This document shows positions 34,584-43,558 of a DNA stretch of 47,575 nucleotides, in pieces. Both the position numbers and the translations under genes were made by a program. The stretch comes from Desulfobacteraceae bacterium. GTDB taxonomy: Bacteria > Desulfobacterota > Desulfobacteria > Desulfobacterales > Desulfolunaceae. The DNA lies in assembly GCA_013619155.1 (NCBI GenBank), contig JABXKT010000026.1:1-47575 (forward strand), written 5' to 3'. Position 1 is the stretch's first letter; each line of letters opens with the position of its first letter. The notes under the pieces are model-generated. The model was not told the origin of the DNA. It worked only from the letters and a program-made list of their open reading frames with translations, and searched no databases.

Positions 34584-34814
34584 GGCCTGGTTCAAATCAG
34601 GGTAACACTTCAAATCAAAAAGAAGCCTCCGGCGGCCAGGGAATAAATCCCCTGGACCCCAGGTTGGTGACGGTGACGGGCCAAAGGCCCGTCACCGTCA
34701 CCATAAAAACCTGTTTGGCAACCTTTTCAAAAGGTTGTCCCCCGGCAGGGCCGCCGGAGGCGCAAGCTGAATAGTTATAGTGTTACCCTATTTTAGGCTA
34801 TTTTGAACCAGGCC
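34584..34814. repeat. Outer inverted repeat enclosing a family A element
   Basis: GGCCTGGTTCAAA (34584-34596) and AGGGTAACACT (34599-34609) are matched by AGTGTTACCCT (34779-34789) and TTTGAACCAGGCC (34802-34814). The family A copy at 34625-34761 sits between the arms. The whole looks like one mobile or structured element inserted within another. Confidence 0.8.
34625..34761. repeat. Dispersed repeat family A, copy 6 (full length)
   Basis: Terminal repeats GCCTCCGGCGGCC and GGCCGCCGGAGGC bound a 137-base element. The central perfect hairpin (34666-34702) has arms GGTGACGGTGACGGGCC around AAA. A second stem AACCTTTT/AAAAGGTT follows. Confidence 0.92.
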
Positions 34815-34828
34815 TATTTTTGAGCCCT

Positions 34829-34861
34829 GGCCCCTGCTCTGTCTGAGACAGGGCAGGGGCC
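34829..34861. terminator. Strong hairpin after the RND operon
   Basis: GGCCCCTGC and GCAGGGGCC arms with an inner CTGTC/GACAG stem, 24 bases past the stop of the outer-membrane gene. There is no T-run directly after it on the minus strand, so it may act as a 3'-end stabiliser and not as a classic terminator. Confidence 0.5.
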
Positions 34862-34884
34862 CTTACGATATTTTTGGGTGCCCC

Positions 34885-36318
34885 TTATACCTGGGGTTCC
34901 GGAGTCTCAGGCTCGGCCTCGGGGGTGATCCCTCCGCCGAGGACCTTGTAGAGGCTGATCCGGTTGGCTAGCTCCTGGCGCTGGAGATCGATCTCAGCAC
35001 TCTGGGAGGCAAAGAGGGAGCGCTGGGCGTCGAGGACACTTAAAAAGGAGTCGATGCCTTCGGTATAGCGCTTCATGGAGAGATCGTAGGCCTCCTGACT
35101 CGCCTGGACTAACATCCCCTGGGCCTCGAGCTGTTGCCCCAGGGTTTTCCGAGCGGCCAGGGCATCGGCGACCTCTTTGAAGGCCTGGTGCAGGGTCTTC
35201 TCATAGGTGACCACGGCCATTTTCTGGTCGATCTTCGCCGCCTTGAGCATCGCCTTGTTGCGCCCGCCATTGAAAATGGGGATGGAGATGGAGGGCCCGA
35301 TGCCCAAGGTTCCGGCAGAAGACGATGAGACGAGGTGGCCCAGATCGGTGCTGGAGTAGCCGAGGCTGCCGGTGAGGGCGATGCGGGGGTAGAAGGCGGC
35401 CCGTGCCGCCCCAATATTGGCCCCGGCCGCCTTGAGGGCGTACTCGGCGCCGAGGATATCCGGGCGATTGAGGAGCACCTGGGAGGGGAGCCCCACGGGA
35501 ATATCGGAGAGGACCGCCGCCTCATCGAGTTGTGCGGTGATGGGGATTTCCGAGAGCCCCTGGATCCCTAAGATGGTGACCAGGGCATTTTTATCCAGCT
35601 GAACCAGGCGGGTATAGAGAATCGTATTCACCCGGGAGGACTCTAAGGCGATGCGGGCCTGGGCGAGATCCTGACGGGTGGAGATGCCGTTCTGGTAGCC
35701 CTTGTCGACCAGATCATAGGCCTGCTGACGGGTATCCAGGGACTCCTTGGAGAGGGCCAGGGTTTGCAGGTCACTGGTCAGCTGCAGATAGGCGGTGGCC
35801 GACTGGGCGATGAGAGAGATGGTGACGCTCTTCTGGGCCTGCCGGGTGGCCAGATACTGATTCAAGGCCGATTGGCTGAGGTTTTTCATGCGACCGAAAA
35901 GATCGATCTCATAGTAGGGCATGGCAAGGCCCGCCTGGTAGCCTTCGGTGGTGGTGCCACCGAAGGACTTTTGATAGTTCCCTGTGCCACCGGCGGTGAG
36001 CTCCGGCAGCAACTTGGATCGCTCGATATGATAGATCGCCTGGGTCTTCTGAACGGTGAGTCCGGCGCTTTTTAGGTCCGGGTTGTGGGTCAGGGCCGTC
36101 TGGATTACCGTCTTTAGGGCCGGTGATTGGAAAAAGTCCTGCCAGGGAATGTCGGTGGCGAGGCGCTGATCCGCCCCCTTTTTTTGGGGAGCGGTCTCGC
36201 CTTGCATGGACGACCACTCGGCGGCGGTGATATTTTCGGGTCGTTTGTAGGTGGGGGCCAGGGCGCAGCCGGATATCATAAGGGCGCTGGCCACCATGAG
36301 GGTGGCAAATTTTTTCAT
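34885..36318 (-). CDS. Outer-membrane efflux lipoprotein (NodT/OprM family)
   Basis: The protein has 477 residues. 'MKKFATLMVASALMISGC' is a lipoprotein signal peptide with lipobox ISGC, followed by 'ALAPTYKRPE', typical of NodT/OprM/CusC channel proteins. Two repeated outer-membrane efflux domains with coiled-coil character follow ('LALSKESLDTRQQAYDLVDK', 'LVQASQEAYDLSMKRYTEGI'). The protein forms the trimeric exit duct for the RND pump encoded directly upstream. Its ATG lies right behind the stop of the RND gene (TAGATG). Confidence 0.95.
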   Translation of the reverse strand: MKKFATLMVASALMISGCALAPTYKRPENITAAEWSSMQGETAPQKKGADQRLATDIPWQDFFQSPALKTVIQTALTHNPDLKSAGLTVQKTQAIYHIERSKLLPELTAGGTGNYQKSFGGTTTEGYQAGLAMPYYEIDLFGRMKNLSQSALNQYLATRQAQKSVTISLIAQSATAYLQLTSDLQTLALSKESLDTRQQAYDLVDKGYQNGISTRQDLAQARIALESSRVNTILYTRLVQLDKNALVTILGIQGLSEIPITAQLDEAAVLSDIPVGLPSQVLLNRPDILGAEYALKAAGANIGAARAAFYPRIALTGSLGYSSTDLGHLVSSSSAGTLGIGPSISIPIFNGGRNKAMLKAAKIDQKMAVVTYEKTLHQAFKEVADALAARKTLGQQLEAQGMLVQASQEAYDLSMKRYTEGIDSFLSVLDAQRSLFASQSAEIDLQRQELANRISLYKVLGGGITPEAEPETPEPQV

Positions 36319-39300
36319 CTATTTTACCTCTTCGCTGACAGATTCCAATGCGGGTTTATTTTTGCCTTTGAAGGCGGCGATACGCTCGACGAGGACAAAG
36401 AAGAGGGGCACAAAGTAGATGGCCAGGAAGGTGGCCCCTATCATACCGCCGATGATGGCAATGCCGATGGCATTCTGGCTCGCCGCTCCGGCTCCGGTGG
36501 ATTTGGCCAGGGGTAGTACCCCGAGGACAAAGGCCATGGAGGTCATGATGATGGGGCGAAATCGCAGCTTAAAGGAGATGAGGGCCGCATCCATGAGGGG
36601 TGTGCCCGATTCATAGAGCTCCTTGGCAAACTCCACGATGAGGATGGCATTCTTGGCGCACAGCCCCACGGTGGTTAAGAGGGCCACCTGAAAGTAGACG
36701 TCGTTACTCAAGCTGAAGGCCAGGGTGGCCAGGACCGAGCCCAGAACCCCCAAGGGAAGGGCCAGGAGGACGGAGAACGGGATGGACCAGCTCTCGTACA
36801 AGGCCGCTAGGCTGAGGAAGACGATGATGATGGAGATGGCGTAGAGGGCCGGTCCCTGGGAGCCGGCCATCTTCTCTTCATAGGAGGTGGTGGACCAGGC
36901 GTATCCGATGCCTTCGGGGAGCTTTTCGGCCAGCTTTTCCATCTCGGCCATGGCCTCACCCGTGGAGATACCGGGGGCATTTCCCCCTTGAATATTGATG
37001 GAGGCGTAGCCGTTAAAGCGCTCTAAGCGGGGTGAGCCGTAGGTCCAGTGACCTTTGGAGAAGGAGGTAAAGGGGACCATCTTCCCCTGGCTATTTTTCA
37101 CATACCACTTCTCGATATCGGTGGGCTGCATCCGGTCCTGGGCCTGGCCCTGGACGTAGACTTTTTTGACGCGTCCCTTGTCCATAAAATCGTTGACATA
37201 GGCCGAGCCCCAGCCCGTCTGGAGGGTGGCGTTGATCTCCCCGATGGAGAGGCCAAGGGCCCTCGCCTTCTCCATGTCGATCTCCACCTTGTACTGGGGC
37301 ACATCATCGAGCCCATTGGGGCGCACCCCGATTAGTTTCGGGTTTTGACGCGCCTGGGAGAGGATCTTATTTCGGGCATCCATGAGCGTTTCGTGCCCTG
37401 CGCCCACATAGTCGATGAGCTGGAGGTCGAAGCCCGAGGCCGTTCCTAAGTCGATGATGGGCGGCGGGTAGAAGGCGAAGATCATGGCGTCTTTGACCTG
37501 AGACATGGCCCGGTTGATCTTTCCGGCCATGGTCATCACCGTGCTCTCCCTTTCATCCCAATCCTTGAGGTTGACAAAAGAGACGGCGGTATTCTGCCCG
37601 TAACCGGAGAAGCTGAAGCCCACAACGGTCATGTATTCACGAATATCATCGGAGAGGTCGCTATCCAGATAGTCGGTATACGTCTTAATGGCTGAGGCGG
37701 TGCGGGCCGCCGTGGCCGAGGCCGGGGTGGTTACCTGGACCATAAGTACGCCCTGGTCCTCATCGGGCAGGAAGCCCGTGGGGATGCGGACAAACAAAAA
37801 TCCAAGCCCTATAAAAATCATCAGGTAGACGGCGATGGAGCGTTTCCAGTTTCGCGCGATTTTACCCGAGGCGGCATGGCTGGTATCCCGTACCTGGTTG
37901 AAGGCCCGGTTAAAGAGGCCGAAAAAACCCGTTCTCTTCTCGGCATGGCCGGGGGCCACCGGCTTGAGGATGGTGGCGCAGAGAACCGGGGTCAAGATCA
38001 GGGCCACAATCACCGAAAAGGTCATGGCGGCGACGATGGTGATGGAGAACTGCCGGTAGATGGCCCCGGCCGATCCGGAGAAAAAGGCCATGGGGAGGAA
38101 GACGGCCGACAGCACCATGCCGATGCCGATGAGGGCGCCGGTGATCTGATCCATGGATTTGCGGGTCGCCTCTAAGGGGGAGAGTCCCTCCTCGGCCATG
38201 ACGCGTTCCACGTTCTCCACCACGACGATGGCATCATCCACCAGGAGGCCGATGGCCAGAACCATGGCGAACATGGTCAGGGTGTTGATGGTCATGCCAA
38301 AGGCGTGCAGGGTGGCAAAGGTGCCTAAGAGCACCACCGGCACGGCTAGGGTGGGAATGAGGGTCGCCCGGAAGTTCTGCAGGAAGAGGAACATGACGAG
38401 GAAGACGAGGCCGATGGCCTCGAAGAGGGTATGGACCACGGACTCGATGGAGATCTCCACAAAGGGTGTGGTGTCGTAGGGGAAGGAGTAGCCCACGCCC
38501 TCGGGAAGGTAGGCGGACAACTCTTTTAGTTTATCCTTCACCCGTTTTGCCGTATCCAGGGCGTTGGCTCCGGTGGCCAGGCTCACGCCAAAGGCCGCCG
38601 CCGGGGTCCCGTTGTGCTGGATAATGGTTCCATAGCTCTCCTGGCCCAGGGAGATATCGGCCACATCTTTGAGGCGTAGCTGGGAGCCGTCTTCATTGAC
38701 GCGCAGGAGAATATTTCGGAACTCTTCCACGCTCCTTAGCCGGGACTGGGCCAGGACCGTGGCGTTGATCTGCTGCCCGGCGATGGCGGGCAAGGCCCCG
38801 AACTGCCCGGCAGAGACGTCGATATTCTGCTCGGAGATGGCGTGCAGAACCTCGTTGGTGGACATTTGAAAGGCGTAGAGTTTTTCGGGCTTCAGCCATA
38901 TCCGCATGGCATAGGGGGAGCCAAAGGCGTTTACAGAGCCGACCCCCTTGATGCGTGTGATGGGCTCCTGGATACGGGAGGAGACCAGGTCGGCCAGGTA
39001 GGTCTGTCCGATCTCGGGGTTGGTGGAGTGAAAGCTGGTGACAAAGAGATAGGAGGTGGAGGCCTTCTTGACCACCACCCCTTGCGCCTGGACAGCCGCC
39101 GGCAGGAGGGGCATGGCGGTCTGCACCTTGTTCTGCACCTGGACCTGGGCGATGTCCGGATCGGTGCCGGGCTCTAAGGTGACGTTGATCTCCACCTTGC
39201 CCGTGGAATCGGATGAGGATCCGAAGTAGCGCATATTATCGATGCCGGTGAGTTGCTGTTCGATGACCTGGGTCACCGAGTTCTGCACCGTATCCGCCGA

Positions 39301-39456
39301 AGCCCCCGGATAGAAGGCGTTTATGGAGATCTGGGGCGGAGCCAGGGTTGGGTATTGTTCCACGGGCATCTGTGGGATGGATAAAATGCCCGCCAGCATG
39401 ATGAGCAGGGCGATCACCCAGGCAAAGACGGGGCGATCCAGAAAATATCGTGACAT
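36319..39456 (-). CDS. RND multidrug efflux transporter, HAE1 (AcrB/MexB-like)
   Basis: The protein has 1045 residues, the standard AcrB length: 'MSRYFLDRPVFAWVIALLIM' start, the proton-relay Asp pair in 'GLLVDDAIVVVENVERVMAE', and the relay Lys in 'TTVGLCAKNAILIVEFAKEL'. 'DMEKARALGLSIGEINATLQ' and similar porter-domain segments are typical of hydrophobe/amphiphile exporters. It is the inner-membrane pump of a tripartite system with the adaptor and duct encoded on either side. The operon order is adaptor, pump, duct. Confidence 0.97.
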   Translation of the reverse strand: MSRYFLDRPVFAWVIALLIMLAGILSIPQMPVEQYPTLAPPQISINAFYPGASADTVQNSVTQVIEQQLTGIDNMRYFGSSSDSTGKVEINVTLEPGTDPDIAQVQVQNKVQTAMPLLPAAVQAQGVVVKKASTSYLFVTSFHSTNPEIGQTYLADLVSSRIQEPITRIKGVGSVNAFGSPYAMRIWLKPEKLYAFQMSTNEVLHAISEQNIDVSAGQFGALPAIAGQQINATVLAQSRLRSVEEFRNILLRVNEDGSQLRLKDVADISLGQESYGTIIQHNGTPAAAFGVSLATGANALDTAKRVKDKLKELSAYLPEGVGYSFPYDTTPFVEISIESVVHTLFEAIGLVFLVMFLFLQNFRATLIPTLAVPVVLLGTFATLHAFGMTINTLTMFAMVLAIGLLVDDAIVVVENVERVMAEEGLSPLEATRKSMDQITGALIGIGMVLSAVFLPMAFFSGSAGAIYRQFSITIVAAMTFSVIVALILTPVLCATILKPVAPGHAEKRTGFFGLFNRAFNQVRDTSHAASGKIARNWKRSIAVYLMIFIGLGFLFVRIPTGFLPDEDQGVLMVQVTTPASATAARTASAIKTYTDYLDSDLSDDIREYMTVVGFSFSGYGQNTAVSFVNLKDWDERESTVMTMAGKINRAMSQVKDAMIFAFYPPPIIDLGTASGFDLQLIDYVGAGHETLMDARNKILSQARQNPKLIGVRPNGLDDVPQYKVEIDMEKARALGLSIGEINATLQTGWGSAYVNDFMDKGRVKKVYVQGQAQDRMQPTDIEKWYVKNSQGKMVPFTSFSKGHWTYGSPRLERFNGYASINIQGGNAPGISTGEAMAEMEKLAEKLPEGIGYAWSTTSYEEKMAGSQGPALYAISIIIVFLSLAALYESWSIPFSVLLALPLGVLGSVLATLAFSLSNDVYFQVALLTTVGLCAKNAILIVEFAKELYESGTPLMDAALISFKLRFRPIIMTSMAFVLGVLPLAKSTGAGAASQNAIGIAIIGGMIGATFLAIYFVPLFFVLVERIAAFKGKNKPALESVSEEVK

Positions 39457-39468
39457 GGGTATGTGTCC

Positions 39469-40668
39469 TTATAACAGGGTACCGGATGATGCGTGGGTCT
39501 GGGCCAATGTTGCCGGGGAGATATCGACGGGGCTGCCGGACCGGAGTCTCTGAAAGCCCTCGGTGACAATGGTCTCTCCCGCGGAGAGACCGGTGCTCAC
39601 GATCCACTGATTATCATGGGATCCGGCCACCTCGATGGGTCGAGTGTGCACCGTGCCATCCTTCACTACCCAGACCATCTGGCTCCCATTGGGCTGGAGA
39701 ATGGCGGTTTTCTGGGGGATCAGGAGTACTTCGGCCCTGTCCAGTAAGAGGGTGGCCGTGGCGAAGAAACCGGGGTAGAGCGCCTCATCCGGGTTGGGAA
39801 AGAGGGCCCTTAGGACCACCGAGGCGGTGGTGGGATCCACGGTGACCTCGGAGAACTGAAGTTCCCCTGTGTGGTCATACGCTCCCGTGGCATCTCCATA
39901 GTCCAGGGTGACTCGGATCGTGTCGGTGTGGGTGCTCTTCGCCCTAAGTTCCGATAATTTTTCCCGGGCCTGTTGCATATCCACATAGATGGGGTCCAGT
40001 TGAATGATCTGGGCCATCATCTGGGGCTGGTTGGCCGTGACCAGGGCCCCTTCGGTGACCGTTGATTTGCCGATGCGTCCTGTAATGGGGGCGTAGACCC
40101 GGGTATAGTCCACATTGATTTTGGTCTGGGCCACCGCGGCCTTTGCCACGGCGATGTCGGCCCGGGCCTGGAGCAATGTGGCATAGGCATCATCATAGGC
40201 CTGGCGGCTCACCGCCTTATCCTTCACCAGCCGGCCATAGCGTTTCTCCCGGGCCTGGGTCGTCTCCAGCTGGGCCTCGGCCTTGAGTAGATTTGCCTGG
40301 GCCGAATCGTAGAAGGCCTTGTAGACGGACGGATCGATCTGATAGAGGGGCTCTCCCTTCTTGACCATGCCCCCCTCCTCAAAGAAACGTTTGACGACAA
40401 TGCCGGTGACCTGGGGTCTGATCTCCGCCACCTTAAAGGCGGTGACCCGGGCGGGGACGGTCTGGGTGTACTGGATGGAGCTCTCTTTGACGGTCATGAT
40501 CGATACGGGGGCTCTGTATACGGGTTTTGACCCCTTCTCTGGACCGTTGGCCAGGGCCGGCGCGGCGACGAGTAGGAGGCCAAAAAGGGCCATGACGGCG
40601 ATCATGGGCCGTCCGCCCGAGGGCCGAAGGGGGGTCAATAAAGATAAATGGTCTCTTTTTGTCGACAT
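39469..40668 (-). CDS. RND efflux membrane-fusion (adaptor) protein, AcrA/MexA-like
   Basis: The protein has 399 residues. An N-terminal hydrophobic segment ('MIAVMALFGLLLVAAPALA') acts as signal peptide; I see no lipobox Cys, unlike AcrA. Lipoyl-like halves ('VTGIVVKRFFEEGGMVKKGE', 'VYAPITGRIGKSTVTEGALV') flank an alpha-hairpin. GGAG lies 8 bases before the ATG. It is the first gene of the pump operon. A TTAACGGGT sequence (40697-40705) upstream equals part of the palindrome shared by the marR2 and MFS genes further right. Confidence 0.95.
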   Translation of the reverse strand: MSTKRDHLSLLTPLRPSGGRPMIAVMALFGLLLVAAPALANGPEKGSKPVYRAPVSIMTVKESSIQYTQTVPARVTAFKVAEIRPQVTGIVVKRFFEEGGMVKKGEPLYQIDPSVYKAFYDSAQANLLKAEAQLETTQAREKRYGRLVKDKAVSRQAYDDAYATLLQARADIAVAKAAVAQTKINVDYTRVYAPITGRIGKSTVTEGALVTANQPQMMAQIIQLDPIYVDMQQAREKLSELRAKSTHTDTIRVTLDYGDATGAYDHTGELQFSEVTVDPTTASVVLRALFPNPDEALYPGFFATATLLLDRAEVLLIPQKTAILQPNGSQMVWVVKDGTVHTRPIEVAGSHDNQWIVSTGLSAGETIVTEGFQRLRSGSPVDISPATLAQTHASSGTLL

Positions 40669-41086
40669 GATTTTTTCTCCAAATCACAGGTATATTTTAA
40701 CGGGTGGTGGCAGGAGAGATACCCTTACGGATAAAAGGCGCAGCCCGTATGCGTTGGCATTATGGTTTGGCCTCTATCGGTAGGTGGGTCTCTTTCGCCT
40801 CTTTTTTAGTGATCACTCATATATACATAGAGATAAGTGCGGGGGGCCTTATCTCATGATCGGTTACATATCATCAACCTCGGGTGCCGTGATGCCGGGT
40901 CCTTAGCGATGAGGGCGCAGAAAAAGTGTGACCCATGGGGGGCCTGTCAAAGGAGGGGCCCCCATGGGTATTTTTTTGTCTGTTTTTTGGGTATCAACGG
41001 CGGTGGGAGCCGGTCTCCCCCTTATGGGGTGAGGGTATCACCCATCGCCTTATTTTTTTCTCTTTCGTAAAAAAGAGCGTCGTTTT
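40669..41086. other. Intergenic region between marR1 and the RND operon
   Basis: 418 bases without a gene. Contents: the pump promoter region near 40690-40840, a strong hairpin at 40931-40969, and a 'GGGAGCCGGTCTCCC' palindrome near 41007-41021. No dispersed A or B repeat was seen here. Confidence 0.45.
40931..40969. terminator. Terminator-like hairpin
   Basis: ACCCATGGGG...CCCCATGGGT with an inner GGCC/GGCC pairing. On the plus strand it is followed by ATTTTTTT; on the minus strand CACACTTTTT follows. It would end the marR1 transcript before the RND operon and may work in both directions. Confidence 0.65.
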
Positions 41087-41575
41087 TTAAAATTTAAATC
41101 CCAGATTGTCGAGGATGCGGAGGTGAATCCGGGTCATCATCTCGAGTTCCGCTTCGGATAGGCCGGCGAATACCTGGCCCGAGAAATCGGTCACGATGGG
41201 CGCATACTCGGTGAGCACCCCCTCGCCTTTTTCCGTGAGAAAGACCAGGAGCCTCCGTTTATCGCCCCCATCGGAGCGCCGCTGGACATACTCTTTTTGT
41301 TCCAAGGCGGCGATGATGCGGGTCATATTGTGTCGGTTTTTGTGGGTGAGTCGTGCCAGTTCACTCTGGTGGACCCCATTTTTCTTTAAGAGCATGGCCA
41401 GGACCAGGAGGTTTTCCGGGGTGATGGCGGCCCCGGCCGCCTCAAAGCGCCTTCGGATACCGGCGCTGATCTCAAGCTCCATGAGGTGGATGATCATGCC
41501 CCGGCCATCCTTATTGGGGAAAGAGGGGTGGTTGAAAAATTCAAACTCTTTGGGTAGCGTGGTTTTTGTTGTCAT
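41087..41575 (-). CDS. MarR-family regulator 1
   Basis: The protein has 162 residues with the winged helix-turn-helix 'KNGVHQSELARLTHKNRHNM' and 'TRIIAALEQKEYVQRRSDGG', wing 'DKRRLLVFLTEKGEGVL'. The DxR motif of the wing (D-K-R) is intact. It lies upstream of the RND operon on the same strand and probably represses itself and perhaps the pump. No Shine-Dalgarno sequence precedes the ATG; the promoter position implies a leaderless mRNA. Confidence 0.92.
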   Translation of the reverse strand: MTTKTTLPKEFEFFNHPSFPNKDGRGMIIHLMELEISAGIRRRFEAAGAAITPENLLVLAMLLKKNGVHQSELARLTHKNRHNMTRIIAALEQKEYVQRRSDGGDKRRLLVFLTEKGEGVLTEYAPIVTDFSGQVFAGLSEAELEMMTRIHLRILDNLGFKF

Positions 41576-41589
41576 AGTAACGTTACTAT
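41574..41589. promoter_or_regulatory. Perfect palindrome at the marR1 start, likely operator
   Basis: ATAGTAACGTTACTAT is a perfect 16-base palindrome that covers the start codon edge and overlaps the -10 box at 41585-41590. A bound repressor would block RNA polymerase and ribosome access. Confidence 0.65.
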
Positions 41590-41613
41590 AGCAACATTAT
41601 TTTTACAGATCAA
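41585..41613 (-). promoter_or_regulatory. marR1 promoter, leaderless layout
   Basis: On the minus strand TTGATC (41608-41613) and TATAGT (41585-41590) are 17 bases apart. The ATG starts 9 bases after the -10 box, so transcription would begin within a few bases of the start codon. Confidence 0.55.
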
Positions 41614-41725
41614 TAGTCGCCCGATTTTAAGGGGCGGTGGGGTGGCGAATCGCTGATGTAACGTGGGGGTATTTCCTTGTAAAATCAGTGATATATAGAG
41701 CGTGAATTTTTTTTAAAAGGGGCCC

Positions 41726-42931
41726 TTAGGTGGTGGCCCCTTGGGGGCTCTGGGTCTGAATGGGTTCCATGGCTTCGGGTCGTCGGATGCGGGTTTTTAT
41801 ATACCCCCATAGCACCGAGGCCGCCCCTCCGGTGATCATGGCCAGGATACCGATAAAAGAGACCTTGTCTTCCCAGTCGAGGGATGCCACGGCCATGGCG
41901 GCGGCTCCCAGCATAAAATAGATAAAGACGAGAATTGAGGAGGCCGCGCCCGCATCGCTCTGGACCTGCTCCAGGGCCAGATTATTGGCCGGAGGTCGGC
42001 TGATGCCGAGGCAGAAAGAGATGAGGCCCATGGGGGCGGCCAGGGCCCAGGGACCGGAAAATAGGGAGAGGACCATGACAAGGCCCCCGGCCGTTACGCC
42101 GGCAAGGCCCGTGGACATCATGGTCACACTGCCGATACGGGCGCCGAATCGTGCGCAGATCATGGCACCCGTCATAAAACAGAGGGCATTGGCACCAAAA
42201 AAGAGGGCAAAGGTCCCTTCACTTACCTGGTATTGGGTGATGTAAATACTGGATGAGGCGGCAATATACCCAAAAAAGGAGACGCCGGTGAGGGAGGTGC
42301 AGATCACCACGGCCATAAATCGTCTGTTGGCCAGGATGCGCCCGTAACTTTTTGCGAGTTCCTTTATGGAGACGCCCGTGGGATGGGGGTGGGATTCGGG
42401 AGTGGCCATGACGCCGATGAGGGCCACGACCCCCATGGCTCCCTGGGCCATAAAAATCCATGGCCAGGTCAGGCGGGTAATAATGAGACTTCCGATTAAG
42501 GGGGCCACCATGGGCGCCAGGGCCATGATTACCGACACATACCCCATGACCGATTCTCTCTCCTGGGCCTCTAAGCGATCCTTGGCAATGGCGATGGAGA
42601 TGGTGGACGCCGAAGCCGCTCCCGCTGCCTGGATGATGCGTGCCACGATGAGCATGTGAATGCCTGTGGATAGTGCGCAGAGAAGGCTTCCCACGATAAA
42701 GATGAGGATACCTGTGATGAGAGGCGGCTTGCGTCCAAATCGATCGGAGAGGGGGCCGTAGATGAGAAGGCAGAGACAATAGGTGGCAAAAAAGAGGACC
42801 AGGGTCAGGTTAATCATGGCCAGGGGCTGGTTCCAAAGTGTCTGAAGCAAAGGGATGGCCGGCAGATACATATCGGTGGACAGGGGTGGGAATGCGGCCA
42901 ATATGGCCAGCAGTACAATCAAGTGAATCAT
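41726..42931 (-). CDS. MFS drug exporter, Bcr/CflA family
   Basis: The protein has 401 residues with about 12 membrane segments. 'FPPLSTDMYLPAIPLL' in TM1 and 'YGPLSDRFGRKPPLI' (motif A between TM2 and TM3) are typical of Bcr/CflA drug:proton antiporters (bicyclomycin, chloramphenicol type). AAGGAG lies about 20 bases before the ATG, rather far. The gene follows marR2 on the same strand, with a shared palindrome upstream of both, so it is likely controlled by that regulator. Confidence 0.93.
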   Translation of the reverse strand: MIHLIVLLAILAAFPPLSTDMYLPAIPLLQTLWNQPLAMINLTLVLFFATYCLCLLIYGPLSDRFGRKPPLITGILIFIVGSLLCALSTGIHMLIVARIIQAAGAASASTISIAIAKDRLEAQERESVMGYVSVIMALAPMVAPLIGSLIITRLTWPWIFMAQGAMGVVALIGVMATPESHPHPTGVSIKELAKSYGRILANRRFMAVVICTSLTGVSFFGYIAASSSIYITQYQVSEGTFALFFGANALCFMTGAMICARFGARIGSVTMMSTGLAGVTAGGLVMVLSLFSGPWALAAPMGLISFCLGISRPPANNLALEQVQSDAGAASSILVFIYFMLGAAAMAVASLDWEDKVSFIGILAMITGGAASVLWGYIKTRIRRPEAMEPIQTQSPQGATT

Positions 42932-42981
42932 GGGAAGACGGCGGTGCTCCTTCGAGAGAGATGAATGATGGGTCTGTATCT

Positions 42982-42995
42982 GTTAACGGGTTAAC
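42982..42995. promoter_or_regulatory. Shared MarR-type operator before the MFS gene
   Basis: GTTAACGGGTTAAC lies 51 bases before the MFS start. The identical sequence in opposite orientation lies before marR2 (43545-43558). Confidence 0.65.
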
Positions 42996-43003
42996 GGATA
43001 CCG

Positions 43004-43041
43004 TAAAAAAATGAGGCCCCCATTCTTCAGAACAGGGCCTT
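43004..43041 (-). terminator. Rho-independent terminator of marR2
   Basis: On the minus strand AGGCCC, an inner TTCT/AGAA pairing, then GGGCCT and CATTTTTTT. It lies about 20 bases after the marR2 stop and before the MFS promoter, so the two genes are separate transcripts. Confidence 0.75.
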
Positions 43042-43060
43042 GGTGATCACAGGGGTGGCA

Positions 43061-43507
43061 TCAATTCCGGGTGTTGATGATGAGTTGCCTCAATACCTTC
43101 TTAAAGGTATCCAGGTCCTTTTCGCAGATGCCCCGGGCGGCTTCGGAGAGGTTCTCTTTTGCCAGGTCTATGAGGGGCTCTTGGAGCGCTTTTCCCCGAG
43201 GGGTGAGAAAAATCTGGTTGCTTCGTCCATCGTCTGGGTCCGGGGTCCGCGTGACGAGGCCTTTTTTCTCCAGCCCTCCGATTAGCTTGAATATGGCCAC
43301 CTTGCTGCGCATGTACATGGTGGCCAGGGACTGCTGGGATAAGCCATCGTCCTTCCATAGGGGCAAGAGAACGCCCCACTGCTCCGCTGTGATATCCAGT
43401 CCGGCTTGTGAGAATTTTTTATTGAGCCTTTGTCTCAGTTGATTAGCCGCAGTGGCCATGAGCCAGCCAAAGGAGTCGTTCCTGTCGTAGGCTCTCTTTT
43501 TTTTCAT
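43061..43507 (-). CDS. MarR-family regulator 2
   Basis: The protein has 148 residues: 'DITAEQWGVLLPLWKDDGLS', 'QQSLATMYMRSKVAIFKLIG' and 'GLVTRTPDPDDGRSNQIFLT' give the MarR fold with the wing DxR motif (D-D-G-R). GGAG lies before the ATG. It is followed by its own terminator and the MFS exporter, with which it shares an operator. A part of this palindrome also occurs before the RND adaptor gene. Confidence 0.92.
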   Translation of the reverse strand: MKKKRAYDRNDSFGWLMATAANQLRQRLNKKFSQAGLDITAEQWGVLLPLWKDDGLSQQSLATMYMRSKVAIFKLIGGLEKKGLVTRTPDPDDGRSNQIFLTPRGKALQEPLIDLAKENLSEAARGICEKDLDTFKKVLRQLIINTRN

Positions 43508-43544
43508 GGGCCGCTCCTCTGTTGAATGGTTTTGTCCGTATTTG

Positions 43545-43558
43545 GTTAACCCGTTAAC
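43545..43558. promoter_or_regulatory. Shared MarR-type operator before marR2
   Basis: GTTAACCCGTTAAC, the reverse complement of the 42982-42995 site, 38 bases before the marR2 start codon. It probably mediates autoregulation. Confidence 0.65.

Noticed and set aside
34002..34774. Short plus-strand frames of 60 to 117 codons in the large intergenic region
   Set aside because: They have no ribosome binding sites or family features, and the longest runs into the family A repeat.
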